Below are positions 25,293-33,362 of a DNA stretch of 48,023 nucleotides, in pieces; within the stretch, counting starts at the first letter, position 1, and each line of letters starts with the position of its first letter. The DNA lies in NCBI GenBank assembly GCA_009885105.1, contig VFLI01000014.1, positions 1-48,023 of the forward strand. The letters are read 5' to 3'. The translations under genes and the position numbers were made by a program. The notes beneath the pieces are model-generated. The model worked only from the letters and a program-made list of their open reading frames with translations, did not search any database and was not told the DNA's origin. Source of the stretch: Spirochaetia bacterium (GTDB taxonomy: Bacteria > Spirochaetota > Leptospiria > Leptospirales > Leptonemataceae).

Positions 25293-25320
25293 ATAATAAT
25301 GCCTATCTTTAATTTGTCAC
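25293..25320 (-). promoter_or_regulatory. Promoter of the DUF4143 gene, probably leaderless
   Basis: On the minus strand GTGACA (25320-25315) and TATTAT (25298-25293) are 16 nt apart. The -10 ends 6 nt before the GTG start codon, and there is no SD. Confidence 0.5.
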
Positions 25321-25704
25321 GACATTTTTAATATAGGGTTCCGAATTGTCATACAGAAAAACAGGCTCTCCGATTCACCATTGCCTGTGGCCGTGAATGT
25401 AGAGTCTGGGGCGGGCCAGCTGAAAATACTTCCAATCAATTCCGGCCCGGATTCTATGCTGTCGTACGGATCGCCGGCGAAATCGACAACCGTCCAGCCG
25501 TTCGACAATGTGCTTCCGGCTCTGTCCGATCGCCATGATCAGCGTTTTCTGCAGGCAGGAAGAAAGCTCGCCGGAAGAGAGAAGTTTTTTGACTTCTTCA
25601 AGATTCCCGTCGCCCGCCGCCTCGTACAGCTGGTTTTCCGGCGTGTCGAAAGGACTCTCCGCCGACATTTCGATTTCTGTGTCTGTTGCCTTTGAATCTT
25701 CCAT
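25317..25704 (-). pseudogene. Frameshifted ankyrin-like protein fragment
   Basis: From ATG 25704 (with an AGGAG-like SD) the frame reads ESPFDTPENQLYEAAGDGNL then EEVKKLLSSG and LIMAIGQSRKHIVERL. This is an ankyrin-type helix-turn-helix pattern. Its frame then becomes Arg-rich nonsense. The frame shifted by one base reads NGWTVVDFAGDPYDSIESGP and continues to a stop at 25317. The 5' leader is almost the same as that of the AAA ATPase gene at 1495. An intact ancestor of about 125 residues is inferred. Function unknown. Confidence 0.45.
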
Positions 25705-25763
25705 GGAATCGTTCTCCTGTTCTGTTGGGTTATGGTTATTGCAGCTCAGCAGGGAGATCCAGG

Positions 25764-26087
25764 ATGGAGCCAAAATATTTAAACATTGATCTTTCCGTCC
25801 GGCTGCCAGACATAAAATCGGAAGAGCGCTTACCCCCGGAGTTTGACGAATACGGTCGAATCGCCGTCACAACAAACAATACTATTGTGGTCAGCCCAAT
25901 TCGCTCCGCGCATCCTTTGAATACGAAAGAGGGTTTCTATTATGCCCTGTCTTTTGAAAAAGACACATTGTTCCTATCGCCGAGAGGCGCGGCGTACGAC
26001 TGGGAAAAATATATAACGGATGAATTGATACGAACCGTGGTTGAGAGACTGGGGTTGAAGGCGAAGTACAGGTATTTCAAACGATGA
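25764..26087 (+). CDS. Hypothetical protein, 107 aa
   Basis: This small soluble protein has no family I recognise. It opens with EPKYLNIDLSVRLPD, has a strand-rich middle (IAVTTNNTIVVSP) and ends in a basic helix (TVVERLGLKAKYRYFKR). ATG 25764 has GGGAG 8 nt upstream; the frame is open further upstream but lacks a start signal. It diverges from the ankyrin remnant. An extremely G-rich tract follows its stop codon. Confidence 0.55.
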   Translation: MEPKYLNIDLSVRLPDIKSEERLPPEFDEYGRIAVTTNNTIVVSPIRSAHPLNTKEGFYYALSFEKDTLFLSPRGAAYDWEKYITDELIRTVVERLGLKAKYRYFKR

Positions 26088-26116
26088 GGAGGGGAGGGGT
26101 AGGGGGGGATTCCGGC

Positions 26117-26150
26117 TTGACTTTTTATATGTAGTTACTATTGTGACTAC
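26117..26150 (+). promoter_or_regulatory. Promoter and palindromic operator of a reversed TA module
   Basis: TTGACT (26117-26122), a 16-nt spacer and TATTGT (26139-26144). GTAGTTAC (26131-26138) and GTGACTAC (26143-26150) form a 7-of-8 inverted repeat around TATT that covers the -10 box. The first in-frame start after the -10 is TTG at 26152, 7 nt away and without an SD. Confidence 0.55.
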
Positions 26151-26151
26151 A

Positions 26152-26463
26152 TTGGTTGCCTGGAAAGTTGAATTCACCAAATCTGCCGTCGCTCAGCTTG
26201 AGCGGATCATTCCGAAAAAGTTCTGGAAGTCGACTGTCAAAAAGGTAGTTCTTCAGTTATCGACCAAACCGAACGAGGAAGCAGGGAATGTTAAGCGACT
26301 GGCCCCCGATCGCCCGCCTTTTTTTGATGGGAAGGACATCTGGCAGCTCAAGCTTGAGAATTACCGATTTTTCTATGAACTTCTACAGGACAAAGTTGTC
26401 GTAGTTTTCTTTATTGGTGACAAGGGAAGTAAAACAACGCAGGATATGGTGAATGATAAATGA
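26152..26463 (+). CDS. RelE/HigB-like toxin, 103 aa
   Basis: This is a RelE-superfamily toxin. The N-terminus WKVEFTKSAVAQLERIIPK, the core VKRLAPDRPPFFDGKDIWQL then LENYRFFYEL, and the end VVVFFIGDK fit the family's beta-sheet. The start is uncertain: TTG 26152 follows the promoter logic, and GTG 26143 would begin inside the -10 box. The gene precedes its antitoxin, as in higBA. Its stop overlaps the antitoxin start by 4 nt (ATGA). Confidence 0.75.
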   Translation: MVAWKVEFTKSAVAQLERIIPKKFWKSTVKKVVLQLSTKPNEEAGNVKRLAPDRPPFFDGKDIWQLKLENYRFFYELLQDKVVVVFFIGDKGSKTTQDMVNDK

Positions 26464-26720
26464 AAGCCGCTAAGAAACAAACAAGAATCCACGGAATACG
26501 AGAAGTTAAAGCGAACCTGTCTCGTTTTATTTCTCAGGCCCGGAAAGCTCCCGTTGTCATCACCAACCACGGCAGACCGGAAGCTGTGCTGGTCAATGTG
26601 CAGAATATGGATCCGGAAGACGTGATACTATTCACTTCGCCGGAATTTCAATCTGCTCTGCGCTACGAACCTAAAAAAACAATTTCCGCGGAAGCGCTTC
26701 TCAAGAAGTATTCAAAATGA
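26460..26720 (+). CDS. Phd/YefM-type antitoxin, 86 aa
   Basis: This is a Phd/YefM family antitoxin with the typical opening HGIREVKANLSRFISQAR and the strand pair PVVITNHGRPEAVLV, a DNA-binding dimer fold. The acidic-hydrophobic C-terminus ends in AEALLKKYSK. It is translated from an ATGA overlap with the RelE-like toxin. Phd antitoxins normally come first in the operon, so toxin-first order with a RelE-class partner is less usual. Confidence 0.82.
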   Translation: MKAAKKQTRIHGIREVKANLSRFISQARKAPVVITNHGRPEAVLVNVQNMDPEDVILFTSPEFQSALRYEPKKTISAEALLKKYSK

Positions 26721-26761
26721 ACGGCACGAAAGGCGGTTTTGAAAGGTTGTGAAATTATATC

Positions 26762-26809
26762 TTGACTTTTTACCCCCTGCTGTCGATACTATCCCTTAAT
26801 GATAGTATC
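26762..26809 (+). promoter_or_regulatory. higBA promoter and operator over the start codon
   Basis: TTGACT (26762-26767), a 17-nt spacer and GATACT (26785-26790). GATACTAT (26785-26792) and ATAGTATC (26802-26809) form a perfect 8-bp inverted repeat. It spans the -10 box and the first codons of the toxin, so repressor binding would block the start site. The ATG at 26799 is 8 nt after the -10 and has no SD. Confidence 0.65.
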
Positions 26810-27086
26810 CTTCAAGTCAGAAGAAACCCGGCTTGTCTGGATAGGTCAATTTTCGAAGAAAATCAAACTGCCTGCGTCCATTCACAATCTGGCCAGGAGG
26901 AAATTGAGAATGCTCTATGCTGCCCCGGACATTGAGGCCCTTAAAATACCGCCCAATAATCGCCTGGAACAACTGAAGGGAGATCGGCGCGGATTCTGGA
27001 GTATCAGAATTAATGATAAATACAGAATTTGTTTTCGATGGCTGGAAGGAAATGCGCACGACGTCGAAATTGTCGACTATCATTAA
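26799..27086 (+). CDS. higB: HigB-type toxin, 95 aa
   Basis: This is a HigB/GraT toxin of the RelE superfamily. It opens with MIVSFKSEETRLVWIG, has the central PASIHNLARRKLRML and LEQLKGDRRGFWSIRI, then INDKYRICFRW and ends VEIVDYH, the full family pattern with conserved basic residues and the terminal His. It is expected to be a ribosome-dependent mRNA endonuclease. It is toxin-first, 13 bp ahead of higA. Confidence 0.9.
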   Translation: MIVSFKSEETRLVWIGQFSKKIKLPASIHNLARRKLRMLYAAPDIEALKIPPNNRLEQLKGDRRGFWSIRINDKYRICFRWLEGNAHDVEIVDYH

Positions 27087-27099
27087 TTTGCAGGTAATT

Positions 27100-27408
27100 A
27101 TGAAACATCTTAAAAACATACATCCCGGAGAAGTTCTCAAAGAGGAATTTCTCGACCCGATGGGTATTTCGGCGTATCGGCTTGCCAGGGAGACAGGTCT
27201 TTCGCAGACGCGAATTGGCCAGATCGTTCGTTGTTCCCGGGGAATTACCGCCGAGACTGCTCTGAAGTTCGGCAAGTTTTTCGGAATTTCTCCTGAGTTC
27301 TGGCTGAATCTGCAGACTCTGTATGATCTCGAAGAAGCGCGACGAAAGTTTTCCCGCGACCTGAAATCTATCCATTCTATTCAAGATCTGGGAATTGCTT
27401 CGGTGTAA
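27100..27408 (+). CDS. higA: HigA-type antitoxin, 102 aa
   Basis: This is an XRE-type helix-turn-helix antitoxin of the HigA/VapI family. It opens with IHPGEVLKEEFLDPMGISAY, has the helix-turn-helix LARETGLSQTRIGQIVRCSR and continues ITAETALKFGKFFGISPEFW, the family hallmark. ATG 27100 (AGG 6 nt upstream) is chosen; the frame is open 29 codons upstream, but that would overlap higB. It represses the operon through the palindrome at 26785-26809, inferred from the family. Confidence 0.9.
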   Translation: MKHLKNIHPGEVLKEEFLDPMGISAYRLARETGLSQTRIGQIVRCSRGITAETALKFGKFFGISPEFWLNLQTLYDLEEARRKFSRDLKSIHSIQDLGIASV

Positions 27409-27495
27409 GGAAGGCCTGGACGCCGCCAAAGAGCGCTGTAAGTTCGGAAGAATTCTTTCCGATAGACAACTGTGCACCCTGATATACTAAAACAT

Positions 27496-30198
27496 ATGCG
27501 TCTTTTCTTTGGACTCCATTTTGACGGACCTGTGTATCCACTGCCTTCTAAACCGGTTATCGGAGAGAAACGGGTCGGGCTGGCGGGACTTCTCATGGCG
27601 CTTGAGACAATGTGCGGTCTGAATGCGCCTCGCGTTCCTTTCGGCCTGCGTATTGAGGCCATGCGGCAGGCCATTGAGGCCTCCCTCGGTGACAAACGAT
27701 TTTATGCACGATCATTTCAGGCAGAGCCTATTGCGACGGCAAGAGCCGTGCTTCGCATCCGCGATGAGGTGCGGATGAGCGGCTGGGTAACGAAGGACGA
27801 TGCGAAATCGCACGACCGATTGAGGGATATGGCCAGGCTGGAGTCGGAATCGATCCTGAAAAAAATCCATCCGACTCTGCCGGGATTTCAGAACGGAGAA
27901 CCGGACCGTCTGCTGTGCGTTATGCAATGTATTGATGAGAGTATCGCCGGTTCGCTGGAAATCGACTGCTATGAAAAGGAAAATGAGCTGCCGGGTCTTT
28001 ATCAAAAGCTTTTCGAAGTTCTCCGAAAGAATGGCGCAGTTATTACCCAAAAAGAGCATCCTTTTTCCGGATCCGCATCCGCTGACAGAGGATCGGATCT
28101 GTTTGAATTTGCCGGTCATCTGATTTCCAGGGAAAAGGGCTGGAAACTGAAAGGCGACGGATCACTCGTAATTCTTACCGGCGAATCGGATACGGCAATC
28201 GCCGATGCGATCTCCGGCTCGCCTTCTGTTGCAGACGAATCCCCGGTTTTTCTGATTACCGGAGACGCCGGCAGTCTGCCCTATATAATAGAAGAAAAAG
28301 GAATACCCCGATTCTCGGCTGAGTTCGATGCCTCTGCCGCGCCTGTCCTGCAGATTCTCCCGCTGACGCTTTCACTCCTGTGGAAACCCTTGAATCTGCA
28401 TCGCATGCTGGAGTTTTTGAACCTGCAGATTCAACCGCTCGGTCATAGGCTGGCCCGTGCATTGAGTTCGGCGGTGGAGCAGGTGCCGGGAACGGGCAGC
28501 AAAACGTGGGGAGATGCAATACAAAAAGGAATCGAAGATCATCTTTCCAAAATCGATGCGGCAAAACAGAAGAAAGAAGAAGTCAAGCTTCGAAAATGGC
28601 TGGAACTTCTTTTCCCGGGAACTCTTGCGGATCCGGAATCCGGCGTCCCGATTGAAGACGTGCTCACGCTGGTGACTCTACTGAATGAGTGGGCGAAGTC
28701 CGGCATGGGCATAGGCGCAGACAGGGAAGATGCAACTGCCGCTGAAAGAAAGCTGCAGTTGTCAGTTCTGAGAGAAATGTGTTCACAACTTTCAACGATA
28801 CTCGGCGCCAGATCGCTGCCGAAGATTTCCAGGATCGATCTGGAGGCCTGCCTGTTGATAATGAAGTTTACTTTCACACGGCGAACATCCGCCGAGAAAG
28901 GCTCGCCCCAGTCAGTGAATCATCCGGCAGCGTTTCTCGAAGTTGCGCAGAATCTTGTCTGGTGGACATTTACAGACAGTGAACCAGGCGAAGGGCATGC
29001 TTTTCTCAAACCTTCTGAGACCGCATATTTAAAAAAACAGGGCTGCATTGTCAGCGACTCGAAAAGCCGCATCAAACAGGATGCTCTGCGTTCTGCGCAG
29101 GCATTTTTCGCATGCAGGCGTCTTGTTCTGTGCCTGCCGGAAACGATTCGGGGCGAAACTGTTCGTCCCCATCCTCTTTACGACAGGCTGCGAGCCTGGG
29201 CGGGCGATGATCTTGCAACAATAACGATCCCTGTGCGCGACTATCTGCGTTCGGGCAAATCGGCCGGATTTCTCAAAGTCCCGGCGATGGAGAAGATTCT
29301 GGAACGAGGGACTGTTCAACCGTCGGCGCAGTGGCAGATAAAATCGGCGATCCCGCTGCGCGATAAAGAATCTCATTCAAGTCTGGATAAACTCTTTTTC
29401 CTTCCGCACGAATGGTTTTTGTACTACGTTGCGAAAATCCGGCCCGCTTCGATCGCCAGTGTGCCGGACAGCAGATTAATCTCCGGCAATATCCTTCATG
29501 CTGTCGTCAATCATCTGTGTGATAAAAAAGATCCGGCATACTGGACCCAGGAGAGAATCAACAAATGGGCGGACGAACATCTTGACGCATTGATCCAGGA
29601 ATCGGGGGCGGTTCTGCTGCTGGCCGGCGAAGAGACCTCTCTGGCCCGTGTTCACTTTCTGGTCCGGTCATCGTTAGTAAAGTTATTTAATAAACTTGCT
29701 GAATTGAATTTCAAAATTGAGGATTCTGAAAAATTGTTGGAAGGCAGACTCGGCAAACAGGCAGTTGAAGGAAAGGTAGACATGCTTGTCTCGAAAAACG
29801 GGCAGCTGGCCGTCATCGATCTTAAAGATTCCCAGAGCAAGAGTTACATTGAACGTGTAAAGGCAGGCTCGGCCACTCAGCTGGCGCTGTATGCGTCCAT
29901 GACCGCAGGAGGCGCAATATCCCCGGGCGCATACTACCTGTTCGGCCCGGCGCAGTGGATCACGTCCGATCCGAAATATTTTTCCTGGGCCTTCTGCCCG
30001 ACTGGCTCACGTGACTTGGGCGCAACGCTGGATTTGATGAAAGATTTACTTACGATACGCACTAAAGAATTAAAAAAAGGAATTGTTGTGGTTATGGCAA
30101 AAGCGGAAATGAAAAAGGATGAATGGGCGCACGAACTCGACCGCCTCAAACAGTATCCCGATTCCCATTACGATGTTTTAACAGGCGGCTGCCAATGA
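27496..30198 (+). CDS. AddB/RecB-like PD-(D/E)XK nuclease subunit, 900 aa
   Basis: This is the nuclease partner of the helicase encoded next to it. The C-terminus holds a RecB-type active site: GKVDMLV, then AVIDLKDS (D-x-K, about residues 758-775) and QLALYA. The N-terminal two thirds look like an inactivated helicase scaffold as in AddB, with the opening FFGLHFDGPVYPLPSK; no Walker A is visible. The cysteine set of the AddB iron-sulphur cluster is not evident. ATG 27496 lies 8 nt after TATACT and lacks an SD; a GTG 24 nt upstream is an alternative. The stop overlaps the helicase start by 4 nt. Confidence 0.75.
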   Translation: MRLFFGLHFDGPVYPLPSKPVIGEKRVGLAGLLMALETMCGLNAPRVPFGLRIEAMRQAIEASLGDKRFYARSFQAEPIATARAVLRIRDEVRMSGWVTKDDAKSHDRLRDMARLESESILKKIHPTLPGFQNGEPDRLLCVMQCIDESIAGSLEIDCYEKENELPGLYQKLFEVLRKNGAVITQKEHPFSGSASADRGSDLFEFAGHLISREKGWKLKGDGSLVILTGESDTAIADAISGSPSVADESPVFLITGDAGSLPYIIEEKGIPRFSAEFDASAAPVLQILPLTLSLLWKPLNLHRMLEFLNLQIQPLGHRLARALSSAVEQVPGTGSKTWGDAIQKGIEDHLSKIDAAKQKKEEVKLRKWLELLFPGTLADPESGVPIEDVLTLVTLLNEWAKSGMGIGADREDATAAERKLQLSVLREMCSQLSTILGARSLPKISRIDLEACLLIMKFTFTRRTSAEKGSPQSVNHPAAFLEVAQNLVWWTFTDSEPGEGHAFLKPSETAYLKKQGCIVSDSKSRIKQDALRSAQAFFACRRLVLCLPETIRGETVRPHPLYDRLRAWAGDDLATITIPVRDYLRSGKSAGFLKVPAMEKILERGTVQPSAQWQIKSAIPLRDKESHSSLDKLFFLPHEWFLYYVAKIRPASIASVPDSRLISGNILHAVVNHLCDKKDPAYWTQERINKWADEHLDALIQESGAVLLLAGEETSLARVHFLVRSSLVKLFNKLAELNFKIEDSEKLLEGRLGKQAVEGKVDMLVSKNGQLAVIDLKDSQSKSYIERVKAGSATQLALYASMTAGGAISPGAYYLFGPAQWITSDPKYFSWAFCPTGSRDLGATLDLMKDLLTIRTKELKKGIVVVMAKAEMKKDEWAHELDRLKQYPDSHYDVLTGGCQ

Positions 30199-33100
30199 AA
30201 AATATACGAATCATAGGCGCCGGCGCCGGCAGCGGCAAAACAGAAGAAATAGCCAGAATCCTGCTCGAAAAAATCAGCGGTGGAACTGCCGCTCCGGAAG
30301 CTGTCGTGGCAACGACTTTCACACGTAAAGCAGCCGCAGAACTCATGGAACGAACTCGTCTTCGTCTCCATGAGAAAGGCTTCCATGAAAAAGCAGAGCA
30401 GCTCCAGCTGGGGCTGATCGGCACTGTAAACAGCATCTGCGGTCAGATTCTGCATCGATTCGCATTTGAAGCCGGCCTTTCGCCTGAACTGAGGATTACC
30501 GAGGGCCGGGAAAACGAAGCCGTATTTGCTGAAGCGATAGGATCAGTCCTGAAAAGAAAGTATCCGGCCGAGCTGGATCAAATATCGGAGCGATTTGAAA
30601 TCGGGCAGAATGCGTATCAGGTTCACTGGAAGAAATATCTTCGTCAAATTATGGACCAGGCAAGAGCCAACCGGCTCGACAGCGCCGATGATCTGAAAAA
30701 ATGCGCGGAGAGGTCGATTGAGTCGATCATGAAAATACTTCCGCCTTCTGCGGGAAATCGGAAAAAACTATACTTAGAACTCAAGACCCTGCTATTATCG
30801 ACGGCTGCGGATTTAAGAAAGCATCTATCGCAACAGAGTCCAAATAAACAAGTGGGCGGCACAAAAAAGTATCTGACGATTCTTGAAACCAGGCTGGATG
30901 AAATCGAAAGAAACGACTGGATTTCCTATCCAAGATGGATAAGCCTGTCGAAGACAGAACCTCTCACGCCCTGCATCGCGATGACACAGCCGGTTCGCGA
31001 TCTTGCAGAGAAATGGGCGGCAAATCCTGATCTTCGCACTGAGATTGAGACTATGATCCGGAAACTTTTCGATCTGGCTGCAGAATGCCTGGAAGAATAC
31101 AAAAATTTCAAATCAAAACACGGCCTGATTGATTTCTTAGATCAGGAAGCCCTGGTTCTTGATCTCCTCAAGAATCCAGATACACTTGAGCATTTGAAGA
31201 TTGATGTATTGATTGTCGATGAGTTTCAGGATACAAGCCCCATACAGCTTGCTATTTTTCTTCTGCTGGCCGGGCAGGCAAAGGAGAGCATCTGGGTCGG
31301 CGATCCCAAACAGTCCATTTACAATTTCCGGGGCGCCGATCCTGAACTTATGCGCGCAGTCGTTGAAGCTTTGAAGGGAGGCGAAGAAGAGCCGTTAAAT
31401 GTTTCGTATCGTTCGCGTCCGGAGCTTGTTGAATTTACGAATACACTTTTCACAGCCGCATTCGGGACCGGCAATCGAGGCAAACAAATCCTACCGAAAA
31501 ACGTGGAGCTCAAAGCCGATCGGAAATTGGATAATCTTCTCGGTCGGCCGATAAGCTACTGGAAAGCTGGCAACCACGCACCCACCACCACTGCAAACGG
31601 GGTTGCCGGCATTCTTGCCGGCAGTCTGTCTGTGTTTGACCGAAATACCGGCAGGCACAGGCCGTTGGAACCTGGAGATATCTGTGTGCTCTGCCGTTCA
31701 AATGAGCAGGTTGATAAAGTGGTGCAGGCGCTCAGAACAAAAGAAATTACAGCTTCGCAATCCCAGGGGAACCTTCTGGGAAGTTCGGAGGCGAAGCTTC
31801 TGCTTGCCTGTCTGCGATTGGCTGTTGATAATCACGATTCTCTGGCAGTAGCGGAAATTTGTCTCCTGACGGATGGTGGAGGCAATGCAGTTACAGTCGA
31901 ATCGCTGTTAAACGAACGGCTGCAATTTTTGGCGGAAAACAAATCCGTTTTCGGCTGGCGTAAGGATCACAGCACAGTAAATATTATAAATAATATCCGT
32001 AAAGAACTGCAGATGCTGAGCCCGGCGCGCGCTGTTGATCTCTTGATTGAAAGACTCGATCTTCGCCGGCAGGTTTCCGGTCTGGGCAATCCGCAGCAGC
32101 GTCAGGCCAATCTGGACGCTGTGCGATTACTGGCGAAAGAGTATGAAGAATTGGCGCTGGATCTGCTCCACGGCGCGAGCCTGGCCGGATTCCTGTTGTT
32201 TCTGGACAACAAAAATGAAACCGGCGAAGACCGGCAGAGCAAAAGCAGCGTTTCCCATGCGGTCAATGTTATGACATACCACAGCGCGAAAGGACTTGAA
32301 TGGCCGCTTGTTATATCGGCTCATCTGAATTCCGAAGAAAAGGATCATATTTTCGGCGTGGATGCGATACAGGGCGGGGCGATTGAACTGAAAAATCCGC
32401 TGACAAACCGTTGGATAAAATTCTGGCCCAATGCATTCGGGAAGAGCGATAAAATTCCGGGTCTCGAAAACTTAGAAACGGATCTGTTTGCGAAACAGCT
32501 GCAGGAGACAGAGCGTGCAGAATCGCTGAGGCTCCTGTATGTGGGCCTGACCCGCAGCCGCGACTATCAAATTCTTCAAGGATCTGCGATAAATTCAAAA
32601 GGCGAACCGAAGGGCTGGCTCGGCGAAAATCTGACCGATGCAGGATTGCCCATTCCTCCAAACGAGGCCGGCGGCATCTGGCAGATCGGCAGTCAGACGA
32701 TTCCTGTGGAGATTCCGGATGATACCGCTATCGCGGCAGGAAAGAGTGATATTCATCATTTTCCAGTCCGGCCCGGCCGCAAACAATACGATCTTTTGTA
32801 TCTTTCGCCGTCAAAGATGGATCTGCCGTCCCCGATCAAGGCGAAAATTGGCAAGACGACCGAATACGGTCAGCGCCTCAAGTTCAGCGGAGAAATCGAC
32901 GACGATGCCCTGGGCAACGTGCTCCATGCCTGCATCGCAGCCGCATCGCCGGAAATGAAAAAAGACGCGATGAAGCAGCGCACGGCCTTTGTGCTGGAGT
33001 ACCACGGCCAGAAAAATCTGTGCGATGCCGGCGATTTGACTGAACAGCTTTCAAAATTCCACGAGCATCTGTCCGCGCAATTTTCGCCTGTTCAGATGCA

Positions 33101-33362
33101 TAAAGAATATCCTGTAACTTATCCGCGCGACGGACAGATCACTGAAGGCACAATCGACATGCTGCTCGAAACAAAAAATGGCTGGATCATCATCGACCAT
33201 AAATCGTTCAAGGGCGGCGGCGAGCAAAAAGACACAAAGGCTCTGGAATTTGCCGGGCAGCTGCATGCTTACAAATCATGCGTGGAGGCTGCCGGGAAGA
33301 AAGTGATCGGCACATGGATTCATTTCGTAACGACAGGCACGATGACGGAGGTGGGGCTATAG
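30195..33362 (+). CDS. UvrD/AddA-like helicase-nuclease, 1055 aa
   Basis: This superfamily 1 DNA helicase has a C-terminal RecB-type nuclease, as in AddA. Motif I is GAGAGSGKTEEIA (residues 7-19), Ia is TFTRKAAAEL, II is IVDEFQDTSP (about 340), III is WVGDPKQSIYNFRGAD, V is TYHSAKGLEWP (about 695) and VI is RLLYVGLTRSR (about 780). The nuclease shows GTIDMLLE, IIIDHKSF and FAGQLHAYK (about 985-1015). With the upstream gene it would form a two-nuclease AddAB-like complex that processes double-strand ends. Whether this is the cell's main recombination enzyme or an accessory defence paralogue is undecided; the TA-rich setting hints at the latter. Confidence 0.82.
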   Translation: MKNIRIIGAGAGSGKTEEIARILLEKISGGTAAPEAVVATTFTRKAAAELMERTRLRLHEKGFHEKAEQLQLGLIGTVNSICGQILHRFAFEAGLSPELRITEGRENEAVFAEAIGSVLKRKYPAELDQISERFEIGQNAYQVHWKKYLRQIMDQARANRLDSADDLKKCAERSIESIMKILPPSAGNRKKLYLELKTLLLSTAADLRKHLSQQSPNKQVGGTKKYLTILETRLDEIERNDWISYPRWISLSKTEPLTPCIAMTQPVRDLAEKWAANPDLRTEIETMIRKLFDLAAECLEEYKNFKSKHGLIDFLDQEALVLDLLKNPDTLEHLKIDVLIVDEFQDTSPIQLAIFLLLAGQAKESIWVGDPKQSIYNFRGADPELMRAVVEALKGGEEEPLNVSYRSRPELVEFTNTLFTAAFGTGNRGKQILPKNVELKADRKLDNLLGRPISYWKAGNHAPTTTANGVAGILAGSLSVFDRNTGRHRPLEPGDICVLCRSNEQVDKVVQALRTKEITASQSQGNLLGSSEAKLLLACLRLAVDNHDSLAVAEICLLTDGGGNAVTVESLLNERLQFLAENKSVFGWRKDHSTVNIINNIRKELQMLSPARAVDLLIERLDLRRQVSGLGNPQQRQANLDAVRLLAKEYEELALDLLHGASLAGFLLFLDNKNETGEDRQSKSSVSHAVNVMTYHSAKGLEWPLVISAHLNSEEKDHIFGVDAIQGGAIELKNPLTNRWIKFWPNAFGKSDKIPGLENLETDLFAKQLQETERAESLRLLYVGLTRSRDYQILQGSAINSKGEPKGWLGENLTDAGLPIPPNEAGGIWQIGSQTIPVEIPDDTAIAAGKSDIHHFPVRPGRKQYDLLYLSPSKMDLPSPIKAKIGKTTEYGQRLKFSGEIDDDALGNVLHACIAAASPEMKKDAMKQRTAFVLEYHGQKNLCDAGDLTEQLSKFHEHLSAQFSPVQMHKEYPVTYPRDGQITEGTIDMLLETKNGWIIIDHKSFKGGGEQKDTKALEFAGQLHAYKSCVEAAGKKVIGTWIHFVTTGTMTEVGL

